From positions 1-19,626 of the forward strand of contig JAEZMI010000410.1 in the NCBI GenBank assembly GCA_023414975.1: a stretch of 19,626 bases of DNA, written 5' to 3'. Under the pieces are notes generated by a model that saw only the letters and a program-made list of their open reading frames with translations, searched no databases and was not told the DNA's origin. Positions within the stretch are counted from its first letter, which is position 1, and the number at the start of each line of letters is the position of its first letter. Origin of the DNA: Pseudomonadota bacterium. Its GTDB lineage: Bacteria; Pseudomonadota; Alphaproteobacteria; Rhizobiales; Xanthobacteraceae. This document shows positions 1 through 8,341 of the stretch, one piece after another. Both the position numbers and the translations under genes were made by a program.

Positions 1-565
1 GGTCTATACGACCCGCGAGCTCAGGGTGCATGGTCCCGTTGGGCCTGAGATCGATACCGGTATCAATGACGGCGACCGTCACGCCCTTGCCTGTCAGGCC
101 CTGAGCCAAGGCGGCTTTGGCACCTATGGCATCAAGGCTGTAGTTGCGCTGGAATTCAGAAAGCGTGTCGGGCGCGATATTGAAGTCACCGCCGGGATAG
201 GGGCTTCGATTCGCCTGCGGGATGACCCCGTTCGTGCCGGTCCACGACGAGGCAGGATAGAGATCGGACAGTCTGACGCCGGTGCCGGTCGCCCGGCCGA
301 TGCTGTCGGCAAGATCGGGACGCAGCTGAACGGCGATATCCTGGATCAATCCCGAACGACCGGGCGTCAACCGGCTGTTCTCCACCACGCTGGCGAGCAG
401 AGAGCGATGTCCATAATCGGCAGCCTGGCTTAGAGCCGCCCGCAACGCTTCGCGCGGATCGGTCACACTGTCCCGTGGCTGCGAAAGTGCCGCTGTGCTT
501 GCCAAAACTGCAGCCAGCGCGACATGCGAGATCGCCGCCCCACGCGACAAGAACCAGAATTTCAC
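1..565 (-). CDS. S8 family (subtilisin-like) serine peptidase, N-terminal part, cut by window edge
   Basis: Reading leftward from a GTG at 563-565 gives 188 residues open to the window edge; the C-terminal part lies outside. The first ~30 residues (MKFWFLSRGAAISH, then an Ala/Leu-rich stretch ending near ALSQ) form a signal peptide, so the product is exported. Residues ~140-188 contain an LTGKGVTVAVIDTGID segment, the catalytic-Asp motif of subtilases (Asp168), followed by HPELAGRID. The catalytic His and Ser would be beyond the edge. The GTG start is chosen because AAGGGCGG precedes it at good spacing and it puts the signal peptide exactly at the N-terminus; an in-frame stop lies upstream at 605-607. 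The roughly 130-residue spacer between signal and protease domain is like that of autotransporter-type S8 peptidases, but no autotransporter domain can be seen here. Confidence 0.82.
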   Translation of the reverse strand, partial: MKFWFLSRGAAISHVALAAVLASTAALSQPRDSVTDPREALRAALSQAADYGHRSLLASVVENSRLTPGRSGLIQDIAVQLRPDLADSIGRATGTGVRLSDLYPASSWTGTNGVIPQANRSPYPGGDFNIAPDTLSEFQRNYSLDAIGAKAALAQGLTGKGVTVAVIDTGIDLRPNGTMHPELAGRID

Positions 566-705
566 CGCTATGCCGCCCTTACGTAATGTACCCCTTCGCT
601 CGTATCACCGAAACCGAAACTGGCGCGAGAGTTTATTCGCAACGATTTATAGCTGCCGCCGAGGTGACGCGCGGCAGCAACAGGCGGCCGATGGGATGTT
701 CGCCC

Positions 706-729
706 TCCGGCGTGACGCGTGACGCCGGA
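706..729 (-). terminator. Hairpin just downstream of the cytochrome gene, possible terminator
   Basis: Perfect 8-bp arms TCCGGCGT (706-713) and ACGCCGGA (722-729) with an 8-base loop begin 3 bases after the stop codon of the triheme cytochrome gene. The GC-rich stem suits a terminator or mRNA-end hairpin, but no T-run follows in the direction of transcription, so intrinsic termination is uncertain. Confidence 0.4.
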
Positions 730-731
730 CG

Positions 732-2075
732 TCACTCCATCGCGCGCAGCTTCGCGATGTCGTCCGGGGTAAGCGTCGAGGGCACCGCACCGAAGCGGGC
801 GGTGACGTAGTTGGCGACCGCGGCGACCTCAGCATCGGAATATGCTTTGCCGAAGGCGGGCATGAGCGGATGGCCCGGCCAGACGCCGCCGGAGCCGTGC
901 AGCACCATGAGCGCGACATTGGCACCGCTCGGATCGTTCACCGCCCGCACGCCGGTGAGCCCGGCCTCCTCCCGCACCGCGCCCGCGCCGGTCCATCCGT
1001 GGCAGCTCGCGCAATTGCCCTGGAAGACACGCTGGCCGATCGGGTTGTCGAGCCCGGAAAGGCGCGGGGTGGCCGGCGCGGGGCCGGCGAGGCGCGGCAG
1101 ATTCCCGGCAACCGGCGGCACGGTGCGGACATAGGTGACAATGGCGTCGATGTCGGACGCCGTGAGGTGCGAAAGGCTGAGATCGACCGCCTCGCCCATC
1201 GGCCCCGAGGCGGAGCCGCGACCCTTGGCGTGACCCGCCGAGAGATAGGCCGCGAGTTCCTCGGCCGACCAGTCGCCGATGCCGCTCACCCTGTCGGCGG
1301 AGATGTTGTAGGCGTTCCACCCTTCGGCGACGCCGCCGCCGAATTTGTGCCGCTGGTCCAGCGCCTGCATGAGGTTGCGCGGCGTGTGGCATTCCCCGCA
1401 ATGACCGGCGGCCTCGACGAGATACGCACCCCGGTTCCATTCCGGGCTCTGGCCGTCGACAGGCTGGAAGCGCTTGTCTGGATTGAACAGCGTGGCCCAG
1501 ATCGCCATCAGCCAGCGCTGATTATAAGGAAAGCCGAAGGTGTTGGGTTGGTTCGCCTGTGTCACCGGCGCGAGCGAGAACAGATAGGCTTTGATCGCCA
1601 GCGTGTCCTCGTCCGTCAGCAGCGTGTAGGACGGGTAGGGAAAGGCCGGGTAATAGCGCGAGCCGTCCGGCGCGATGCCGCGATGCACGGCGTTGAGGAA
1701 CTGCGCGTCGGTCCATTTTCCGATGCCGGTCTCGGCATCCGGCGTGATGTTGGGCGTGTAGATCGTGCCGAAGGGCAGCACGAAAGCGCGCCCGCCGGCG
1801 AAGGGCGCGCCACCCTTCGCGGTGTGGCACGCTTCGCAATCGGCCATGCGGGCGATGTATTCGCCGCGTGTCGCCGCGTCCGCCTTGGCGAGCTCCACGG
1901 GAAGGCCGGTCGGCGAGGGCCCCTTATAGTCGGCCAGCGCGACCTTCGTGCCTTCGGCGAAACCATAGGGGCCGGGCTGCAAGACCATCCAGCCCACGAC
2001 ACCGAGCCCGACCAGGCCGCCGGCGACGACGAGGCCGGCCAGCGAGAGGAGAATGGTTTTCCCGCGCATCGTCAC
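732..2075 (-). CDS. Membrane-anchored triheme cytochrome c, electron-acceptor subunit of the molybdenum hydroxylase
   Basis: A 447-residue protein of the alcohol/aldehyde dehydrogenase cytochrome c subunit family. Residues ~8-32 form one hydrophobic segment that acts as an uncleaved anchor or signal. Three CxxCH haem-binding motifs follow: CEACH (80-84), CGECH (226-230) and CASCH (355-359), one per cytochrome domain, as usual for this family. It should take electrons from the molybdenum/iron-sulfur subunits encoded just upstream and pass them to quinone or a terminal oxidase at the periplasmic face. It is the last gene of the three-gene operon. The start shown is GTG (2073-2075), which overlaps the TGA of the preceding gene; an ATG two codons later (2067-2069) is an equally possible start. 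The family is certain; the substrate of the complex is not. Confidence 0.9.
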   Translation of the reverse strand: MTMRGKTILLSLAGLVVAGGLVGLGVVGWMVLQPGPYGFAEGTKVALADYKGPSPTGLPVELAKADAATRGEYIARMADCEACHTAKGGAPFAGGRAFVLPFGTIYTPNITPDAETGIGKWTDAQFLNAVHRGIAPDGSRYYPAFPYPSYTLLTDEDTLAIKAYLFSLAPVTQANQPNTFGFPYNQRWLMAIWATLFNPDKRFQPVDGQSPEWNRGAYLVEAAGHCGECHTPRNLMQALDQRHKFGGGVAEGWNAYNISADRVSGIGDWSAEELAAYLSAGHAKGRGSASGPMGEAVDLSLSHLTASDIDAIVTYVRTVPPVAGNLPRLAGPAPATPRLSGLDNPIGQRVFQGNCASCHGWTGAGAVREEAGLTGVRAVNDPSGANVALMVLHGSGGVWPGHPLMPAFGKAYSDAEVAAVANYVTARFGAVPSTLTPDDIAKLRAME

Positions 2076-4247
2076 ACCGCCTTTGCAATGAGACGGCGGT
2101 CGACCGGCATGCGGGTGAGCTGCACGCCGGTGGCCGCGAAAATGGCGTTGGCGATGGCCGGCTGGACGATCACCGTCCCCGGTTCTCCGATCCCGCCGGG
2201 CTTTTCCGTGCTGGGAATGATCTCCACCTCGATGAGCGGCATCTCGTCGATGCGAACCAGCCGGTAGTCGTGGAAATTGCTCTGCTGAATGCGGCCGCCC
2301 TCAATGGTGATGGCGTCGTGCAGCACGGTGGTGAGGCCGAAGGTGGCCCCGCCCTGGATCTGGGCGAGAACGGTGTCGGGATTGATGACGCTGCCCACAT
2401 CGGCGGCGATCGCCAGGCGCGTCACCCGTACATCGCCCCGATCGCTCACCGCGACCTCGGCGACGCAGGCGAGCAGGCTGCCGAAGGCGTGCATCAGCGC
2501 CACGCCACGCCCGGTGCGCCCGCCGAAAGCCGAGGCCGGCACGGGCGTGCCCCAGCCTGTCTTGCGTGTCGCTTTGTCGAGCACGGCGAGCGCGCGCGGG
2601 TTCGTCTCAAGCAGCCCACGCCGCAGGGCAACGGGATCGACCTGGATGCGCTGCGCGATCAGATCGAGGAAGCTCTCGACCGAGAAGACGCTGCTATTGG
2701 GACCGACACCGCGCCAGAACCCGACCGGCACGACACTTTCGTGGCGGATATATTCGACGAGGATGTTGGGGAAGCCGTAGGGGGGCTCCGCCGCGCCCTC
2801 CACGGCATCGCCGTCGATGCCGTCCTTGAAGGCGGGCGGCAGCCAGCGGGCGAGGATCGAGGCGCCGGTGACGCGATGCTGCCAGGCCGTGATGCGCCCA
2901 TTCTCCACTCGCGCTTTCAGCCGGTCGTGATAGAGCGGGCGCAGAATGTCCTGCTTGATGTCTTCCTCGCGCGACCAGATCACCTTCACGGGTCCATCGA
3001 CCTTGGCGGCGATGCGGGTGGCGGTGACGACATAGTCCGCTTCCAGCCGACGCCCGAAGCCGCCGCCGATTATGTGGTTGTTGATCGTCACCTGCGAGGG
3101 GTCGATGCCAAGTACCTTGGCGGCGCCCATCTGGCAGAAGCCGGGCACCTGCGTCCCCACCCAGACATCGCAAACGCCGTCATGCACATGGACGGTGCAG
3201 TTCAGCGGCTCCATCGGCGTGTGCGCCAGGAAGGGCAACTCGTAGCTCGCCTCGAACAGCGTGCCGGTGCTCAGCGCCGCCCGCGCATCGCCCACCGTTC
3301 GCGCGGTGACGCCCGGTCCTTCGGAAGCCTTCTCGATGTCCGCCCAAAGTTGCTCCTGGCTCAGCATCGCGTTCGCGCCATCGGCCCAGACGATGTCGAG
3401 CGCGGCAAGGCCCTGCTGGGCGGCCCAGCTATTGTCGGCGACGACCGCGACGAGGTCGTCGAGCGCGACGACCTGCCGAACGCCCGGCTGGGCAAGCGCC
3501 GGCGCCTCATCGACCCGCTCCACCTTGCCGCCGATGACCGGGGCGGCCATGAAAGTGGCGAAGCGCGTGCCGGGCTGGAGCACGTCGATGCCGTAGACGG
3601 TCTTGCCGACGGCCTTTCCCGGCGTATCGAGGCGACGTGCCGGCTTGCCGATGAGACGGAACTGCGCGGGCGGCTTCAGGCGTACATCCGCCGGGGGTGG
3701 CATTGCCGACGCTTGGTCCGCCACCGCGCCATAGCTGAGCGTTCGGCCACTGGCCGGATCGGTGATGATGCCGCGCTCCGTCGTCAGCGTGCCCGGATCG
3801 ACGCCCCATTGCGCCCCGGCGGCCGCCACCAGCATGGCCCGCGCGGTCGCGCCGGCTTTCCGTAGCGGCTCGGTCCACGCCATGGTGGTGGTCGAGCCGC
3901 CGGTCGCCTGCACGACGAAGATCGGATTGCCGTATTTGGCCTGATCGGCCGGCGCGTGAACCGCGACGACCTGATCGAGACCGATGTCCATATCCTCCGC
4001 GAGGCACATGGCCTGCGAGGTGTAGACGCCCTGCCCCATCTCCACGGCGGGCATGATCAGCCGAACCGGCCCCTCCGCCGGAACATGCACGAAGGCGTTG
4101 AGCGCCGCTCCCTCGGCGCCCGGCTCCGCCGCCCGCACACGCCGGCCCGGAAGTTCGATCCCGATCACCAGCCCGCCGAGCATGGCGGCCCCGCCGCGCA
4201 GCAGGGAGCGGCGGGAAAGGACGGGGCCGCCCTCGCGGCGCTGGTCG

Positions 4248-4264
<17 letters not shown>
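2072..4264 (-). CDS. Molybdopterin-binding large subunit of a periplasmic xanthine-oxidase-family dehydrogenase (IorB/aldehyde dehydrogenase type)
   Basis: A 730-residue catalytic subunit of the isoquinoline 1-oxidoreductase / membrane-bound aldehyde dehydrogenase group. Residues 17-22 are SRRSLL followed by a hydrophobic stretch, a twin-arginine (Tat) signal that fits export of a folded cofactor protein. Cofactor and active-site landmarks are GGGFGRR (400-406), the EPLNCTVH block (352-359) and GIGEPG near the end, whose Glu694 matches the catalytic glutamate of the xanthine oxidase family. The open frame continues further upstream to 4549, but that part is the iron-sulfur gene read in another frame. 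The ATG at 4262-4264 is preferred because GAAGGG precedes it and the Tat signal then sits at the N-terminus. It overlaps the upstream gene by 17 bases and the downstream cytochrome by 4. The substrate could be an aldehyde or an N-heterocycle; the sequence does not decide. Confidence 0.9.
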
Positions 4265-4700
<436 letters not shown>

Positions 4701-4832
4701 GCGCCCCTCTCGATACGCGAGCGGTCGGAAACGCGCGCGTCGTCATCAGCAGAGCGCAGATGTCCGCCCCGCATGAACTCGGTTCGTTGCTATGCACGTG
4801 AAGGCAGCGCGGCTTGTTCTGCGCGCCGATCA

Positions 4833-4862
4833 AGTATTCGCGTCCGTTTGAAACAACTACAA
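4833..4862 (-). promoter_or_regulatory. Weak sigma-70-like promoter candidate for the molybdenum hydroxylase operon
   Basis: On the minus strand TTGTAG (4857-4862) and AATACT (4833-4838) are 18 bases apart and point to the iron-sulfur subunit start about 130 bases away. The matches to TTGACA/TATAAT are partial. This was chosen by eye as the best pair in the gap. Confidence 0.28.
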
Positions 4863-4903
4863 TCTGTCGGGGTACGGTACTGTTCGATTCGCACGCCCGT
4901 CCG

Positions 4904-4928
4904 GTTCGGGCCCGTGCAGGGCCCGAAC
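4904..4928. terminator. 10-bp perfect hairpin (terminator of the aldo/keto reductase transcript, or operator)
   Basis: The arms GTTCGGGCCC (4904-4913) and GGGCCCGAAC (4919-4928) are perfectly complementary around the loop GTGCA. The hairpin lies about 100 bases past the aldo/keto reductase stop and about 200 bases before the iron-sulfur gene. No T-run follows on either strand. It may therefore be an RNA-end hairpin, or a DNA dyad bound by a regulator of the operon. Confidence 0.45.
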
Positions 4929-5026
4929 GCGGCATTGCTTATCCCCATGATGAAGCGACGTTATCGGGCGTGCGGCATGGCTCGCGGCATGGCGCGAGCG
5001 CGGACGCTTCGGGACCCCGCCGGCCG

Positions 5027-6088
5027 TCAGACTTGGCCGAGATCCTCATAACTGGCGTGCAGCGCCCAATCGGCCGGGCTGAAGCGGTCGCGGGCGAAAT
5101 TATGCTGGTGCCAATAGGGGTAGAGATAAGGCGGGCGGCTGACCTGATTGAGCCGCTCCAGCTCCTCGCCCGTCAGCTCCAGATCGACGCCGGCGATGTT
5201 GTCGCGGAAATGGCTCTCCTGCGTGCCACCGACCACCAGCGAGGCGACACCGGGGCGTGACAGCGTCCAGGCGATGGAGACCTGCGCGGCGGTGACGCCG
5301 CGCGCGGCCGCAATGTCGTTCAGCACGTCGACGATCGCCCAGAGCCGCTCCTTGTCGCGGATCGGCGGCTCGCTCCAGCCAGCAGCCTGACGCGAATCCG
5401 CGGGGAACTTGTCACGACCGAAGGCGCCGGAGAGCAGGCCGGCCGCCAGCGGGCTCCACACCATCACGCCGACGCCCTGGTCGACGGCGATCGGCAGGAG
5501 TTCATATTCCGCCTCGCGTGCTTCCAGCGTGTAGTGGATCTGCTGGGTGACGAAGCGCGGCAGGTTCTTCGCCTCGGCGATGCCAAGCGCCTTCATCACG
5601 TGCCAGCCGGAATAGTTCGAGCAGCCGATGTAACGGATCTTGCCCGCCCGCATCAGCGCATCGAGAGCGGAGAGCATCTCTTCCAGCGGGGTGATGCCGT
5701 CCCATTCATGCAGGAAATAGATGTCGATATGGTCCGTGCGCAGGCGCTTCAGGCTGCGCTCGCATTCGCGGATGAGGTGATAGCGCGACACGCCCTCGTC
5801 GTTCGGCCCGTCGCCAATGCGCATCCGTGCCTTGGAGGAAATCAGCACCCGGTCGCGCCGCCCCTCCAGCACCTCGCCGACGATCTCCTCGGAGCGGCCC
5901 AGCGAGTACATGTTCGCGGTGTCGATGACATTGATGCCACCATCGAGGCACACATCGACCATCCGGCGCGCTTCCGGCACACCGTGATTGGCGACCTTGG
6001 CGAAGGCGCCGACACCGCCGAAGGAGAAGGTGCCCATGGAAAGCACGGAAACCTTGAGGCCGGAACGGCCGAGGGTGCGGTATTTCAT
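5027..6088 (-). CDS. Aldo/keto reductase
   Basis: A 353-residue NAD(P)-dependent aldo/keto reductase, probably a cytosolic (alpha/beta)8 barrel. The full catalytic tetrad is visible: Asp56 (GINVIDTANMY), Tyr61, Lys86 (ISSKARM) and His127 (YFLHEWD). The N-terminus MKYRTLGRSGLKVS is typical. The cofactor-binding end is present (SIAWTLSRPGVASLVVGG). It is about 20-30 residues longer than the shortest family members, with an extra Trp/Tyr-rich tail. The ATG at 6086-6088 has GGGAGA before it. It is the last gene of the leftward lacI-racemase-reductase operon, so it likely interconverts a carbonyl and alcohol form of the sugar or polyol taken up by the divergent transporter. That link is inferred from position only. 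Confidence 0.88.
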   Translation of the reverse strand: MKYRTLGRSGLKVSVLSMGTFSFGGVGAFAKVANHGVPEARRMVDVCLDGGINVIDTANMYSLGRSEEIVGEVLEGRRDRVLISSKARMRIGDGPNDEGVSRYHLIRECERSLKRLRTDHIDIYFLHEWDGITPLEEMLSALDALMRAGKIRYIGCSNYSGWHVMKALGIAEAKNLPRFVTQQIHYTLEAREAEYELLPIAVDQGVGVMVWSPLAAGLLSGAFGRDKFPADSRQAAGWSEPPIRDKERLWAIVDVLNDIAAARGVTAAQVSIAWTLSRPGVASLVVGGTQESHFRDNIAGVDLELTGEELERLNQVSRPPYLYPYWHQHNFARDRFSPADWALHASYEDLGQV

Positions 6089-6120
6089 CTGGCGTCTCCC
6101 GGTTTTATGGGTGCGGCCGT

Positions 6121-6786
6121 TCAGGCCGAGGGTTTTGTGAGCGCGGCGGCAACGGCGGCGATGCCGGGCTCCGGGCTGGTGAGCACGGGCACCGCGCTCG
6201 CCGGCCCCGCCAGCGCATTCGCCATCGATGCCTGCGCGAGCACGACGACATCGACCTGCGGGGCGAGGGCGGCGAAACCGGCGCGCACCATCGCGTCATG
6301 CCGGTCACGGTCGCCGCCGCGCAGCACATCGAAGGCCCCGGCGCACAGATGCTCGACCACGCCGACATCGCGCCCGGCCGCTGCGGCGGTGGAATGGATA
6401 AGGCGGGCCGTGGGGCCGAGCGTCGTCGGCAGGGTGGCGAGCACGCCGATCCGGCGTCCACGCTGCACGGCGATTTCCGCCATGCCGCGGTCGATGCGGA
6501 ACACCGGTACGGAAAGACGCGGCGCCAGCGCATCCACGGCCTCGCCCAGCGTCGAGCAGGTGACGAGCACCGCGTCCGCCTCGCGGGCGGCGTCGGTGAG
6601 ATGCTGCGCCAGACGCGCCGCCGTCGCCTCGGTCAGCCGCCCGGCGGCTATGGTGTCCGCCAGCAGTGTCTCATCCACCCGGTCCGCAAAGCTCCAGCCC
6701 GGCAGCGCGGCCTCCAGACGCGGGCGCAGCGCGGGTGCGAGCGCGGGAACCGTGTGGAGCAGAACGAGATGGGGGCTGCCGGCCAT
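6121..6786 (-). CDS. Asp/Glu racemase-fold protein lacking the second catalytic Cys
   Basis: A 221-residue protein of the aspartate/glutamate/hydantoin racemase superfamily. The first active-site motif is present as VTCSTLG (Cys77). In the second half the usual cysteine motif is replaced by LAQASM (Gln185), so the classic two-cysteine, two-base racemization is unlikely. Another cysteine (Cys148, EHLCAG) is not in the expected position. A lyase, isomerase or decarboxylase-like activity, or a different substrate class, is possible. The ATG at 6784-6786 is chosen over longer in-frame options because GAGGA, overlapping the stop codon of lacI, lies just before it. It sits 7 bases after lacI and 32 bases before the aldo/keto reductase, so the three genes are cotranscribed. 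Its role in the pathway is unknown. Confidence 0.8.
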   Translation of the reverse strand: MAGSPHLVLLHTVPALAPALRPRLEAALPGWSFADRVDETLLADTIAAGRLTEATAARLAQHLTDAAREADAVLVTCSTLGEAVDALAPRLSVPVFRIDRGMAEIAVQRGRRIGVLATLPTTLGPTARLIHSTAAAAGRDVGVVEHLCAGAFDVLRGGDRDRHDAMVRAGFAALAPQVDVVVLAQASMANALAGPASAVPVLTSPEPGIAAVAAALTKPSA

Positions 6787-6793
6787 GGGGTCC

Positions 6794-7894
6794 TCACGCG
6801 GTTTCGGCGATGCCGCGCCGGCGCACCGCATGCGGTACAGGACGCGGATCGGCCGGCCCCCGGTCGCTGAATCGGGGCACCAGGCGCGCCCCGACGAGAA
6901 TTTTCACCGGCGGCGGCGGCTCGGCGGCATTGATGAGATCGTCGAGCACGGTGACGGCCAGATTGCCGATCTTGCGCTTCGACACATCGATCGTGGTAAG
7001 GGCCGGGTCGACCGTGGCTCCCAGCGGCAGGTCGTCGAATCCGGCGACGCCGACATCCTCGGGAATGCGCAGGCCGAACTCCCGCAGCGCCTTGATGAAG
7101 CCGTAGGCGATCACGTCATTCGTGCAGAAATAGGCGTCCGCGAGCTTGATGCCGCGCGTGAGCGCCGCCACCGCATCGGCATAGGACCCATCGACGGTCG
7201 ACTCCACCGAGAGGATGTGGGCGGGATCCACGGCGAGACCCAGCCGCGCCATGTTCCGGTGGAAAGCCTCCTGCCGGAGGCGGAAATTCGTCGTGTCGAC
7301 ATGGCTGGCCACGAAGCCGAGGCGGCGAAACCCCTGCTGGCGCAGCCGAGCCAACACCTGATGCACCGCGTCCTCATTGTTCATGTTGACGAAATTCGCC
7401 TCGATGACATCAAAGAAGGTGTCGATGAACACGATCGGCCGGCCGACCCCCTGAAGGACGCGAATGTCGGTTTCCGACATTTCCGTGCCCAGCGCGATCA
7501 CGCCGCTGGCGGGGGCGGAAGCGAGGCTTTCGGCGATGGCGCTGGCGCTCTGCCCCTCATGCGTGACGACTTCCAGCGTGTAGCCCCGCCGCGTGGCTTC
7601 CGCCGACATTCCGTCGATATAGTCGGAGATGAAGACATTGTGGTCGCGGTTCACCGTATGGCCGTGGCGGGCGATCTTCAGGAAGCGGATCGTGCCGGCG
7701 CCGTCGGGACGCGGGCGGACAGCGCCGGCGCGCACGAGGCGCGGCACATAGTTGAGGCGCGAGGCCGCCTCCAGCACGCGCGTGCGGGTGTCCGGGGAAA
7801 TCTCGCCCTTGCCGTTCAGCACCAGCGATACGGTCGCGGGCGACACGCCGGCGGCGGTGGCGATATCCCGGATGGTGAAGGACTTGCGGGTCAT
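6794..7894 (-). CDS. LacI/GalR-family transcriptional repressor
   Basis: A 366-residue regulator. Residues 7-26 (TIRDIATAAGVSPATVSLVL) are the LacI-type helix-turn-helix, and residues ~48-60 (LNYVPRLVRAGAVR) the hinge helix region. The rest is a periplasmic-binding-protein-like sugar-sensing core ending with GVAGFDDLPLGATVDPALTTI, typical of the family. The ATG at 7892-7894 is chosen because it places the HTH at the N-terminus; a GTG nine codons upstream is in frame but less likely. A GGAGGA lies 13 bases before the ATG, rather far. It heads a leftward operon and is divergent from the ABC transporter/DhaKL operon, the usual layout for a local repressor. Its likely operators TTTAGTRAA are in the divergent gap. 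The effector is probably the imported sugar or a phosphorylated intermediate. Confidence 0.93.
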   Translation of the reverse strand: MTRKSFTIRDIATAAGVSPATVSLVLNGKGEISPDTRTRVLEAASRLNYVPRLVRAGAVRPRPDGAGTIRFLKIARHGHTVNRDHNVFISDYIDGMSAEATRRGYTLEVVTHEGQSASAIAESLASAPASGVIALGTEMSETDIRVLQGVGRPIVFIDTFFDVIEANFVNMNNEDAVHQVLARLRQQGFRRLGFVASHVDTTNFRLRQEAFHRNMARLGLAVDPAHILSVESTVDGSYADAVAALTRGIKLADAYFCTNDVIAYGFIKALREFGLRIPEDVGVAGFDDLPLGATVDPALTTIDVSKRKIGNLAVTVLDDLINAAEPPPPVKILVGARLVPRFSDRGPADPRPVPHAVRRRGIAETA

Positions 7895-7940
7895 GGTCGG
7901 GCGTCTGTCCTCCGGGCCCACGCGCCAAAAGGCGAATTTT

Positions 7941-7951
7941 GTTTAGTGAAC
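7941..7951. promoter_or_regulatory. Candidate LacI-family operator 1 (lacI side)
   Basis: GTTTAGTGAAC is an imperfect palindrome centred on G7946 with one mismatched pair. Its core TTTAGTGAA is identical to the site at 8313-8321. It lies at the start point expected for the lacI promoter, which suits autoregulation. Confidence 0.5.
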
Positions 7952-7981
7952 ATTGAAGCCCTTTAATGAGGGTTAAGCCAA
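7952..7981 (-). promoter_or_regulatory. Candidate promoter of the lacI operon
   Basis: On the minus strand TTGGCT (7976-7981) and TTCAAT (7952-7957) are 18 bases apart. The predicted transcription start near 7945 falls inside candidate operator 1. The matches to consensus are moderate. Confidence 0.4.
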
Positions 7982-7985
7982 AAAT

Positions 7986-8009
7986 CAGGGCCTTGCAACT
8001 GCCCTGCAA
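7986..8009. repeat. Overlapping dyads upstream of the lacI promoter
   Basis: CAGGGC (7986-7991) pairs with GCCCTG (8001-8006), and TTGCA (7993-7997) pairs with TGCAA (8005-8009). The two dyads overlap and exclude each other as hairpins. They could be a binding site for another regulator or incidental. Confidence 0.3.
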
Positions 8010-8283
8010 AAACGGGGCGACGGGTAGAACCGGACGCGCCTGACGCACTCCGGGGCGACCCGGCGGCGCCCGCGCCTGAAGGCTCTTCCGCGGCGACAAG
8101 CGGCACGGCGCTTGAGGGACAATCGGTGAGAAATCCTTACCTATCAGGCATTTCGTGAACCCGAGCCTCGATCGGCCCGAGGACCCGGCCGGCCTAAGGG
8201 ATCGCCCGCATTTTAAGCGCGCCCGCTTCTTGAGCGGATCGGGGCACGCCGGCGAACGTGAACATTCAGCCGTTCGACGTGGC

Positions 8284-8312
8284 TTGCGCGGCAGGAAAGC
8301 CTTTGCTACGAA
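8284..8312 (+). promoter_or_regulatory. Candidate promoter of the transporter/DhaKL operon
   Basis: TTGCGC (8284-8289) and TACGAA (8307-8312) are 17 bases apart. The predicted start near 8319 lies within candidate operator 2, so repressor binding would block initiation. Each hexamer matches only part of the sigma-70 consensus. Confidence 0.35.
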
Positions 8313-8321
8313 TTTAGTGAA
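8313..8321. promoter_or_regulatory. Candidate LacI-family operator 2 (transporter side)
   Basis: TTTAGTGAA, centred on G8317, is the same nine bases as the core of site 1. It lies in the longer direct repeat AATTTAGTGAAGCGAGC, which is repeated with three changes 20 bases downstream. Confidence 0.55.
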
Positions 8322-8332
8322 GCGAGCCTAAA

Positions 8333-8341
8333 TTTAGTAAA
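8333..8341. promoter_or_regulatory. Candidate LacI-family operator 3 (transporter side)
   Basis: TTTAGTAAA is a perfect palindrome around G8337, and the match extends to 11 of 12 paired positions over 8331-8343. It is 20 bp (about two helical turns) from site 2, on the same face of the DNA, and 44 bases before the permease start. Confidence 0.55.

Larger units (their letters stand above)
4701..5026. other. 326-base gene-free stretch upstream of the molybdenum hydroxylase operon
   Basis: No open frame here has family signatures or a convincing ribosome binding site. It should hold the promoter and regulatory sites of the leftward molybdenum hydroxylase operon and the 3' end of the aldo/keto reductase transcript. 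A 10-bp hairpin and one weak promoter-like pair are visible and are listed separately. No regulator gene is adjacent to the operon. Confidence 0.7.

Noticed and set aside
26..433. Plus-strand 135-codon frame at the left edge
   Set aside because: It is the antisense of the S8 peptidase N-terminus, whose catalytic-Asp motif reads clearly on the minus strand.
587..630. Possible promoter of the peptidase (TTTCGG/TACATT on the minus strand)
   Set aside because: The implied start would fall almost at the GTG, leaving no leader for the ribosome binding site.
475..810. Small plus-strand frames between the peptidase and cytochrome genes
   Set aside because: No ribosome binding site or recognisable domain; they overlap the peptidase signal peptide and the cytochrome 3' end on the other strand.
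1868..3865. Plus-strand open frames of 465-665 codons opposite the cytochrome and molybdopterin genes
   Set aside because: Arg/Asp/His-rich shadow translations; the minus strand has haem, Tat and molybdenum-cofactor motifs in the expected order.
8224..8238. CCGCT/AGCGG hairpin in the divergent gap
   Set aside because: Only five base pairs in GC-rich DNA; expected by chance and not tied to a promoter or gene end.
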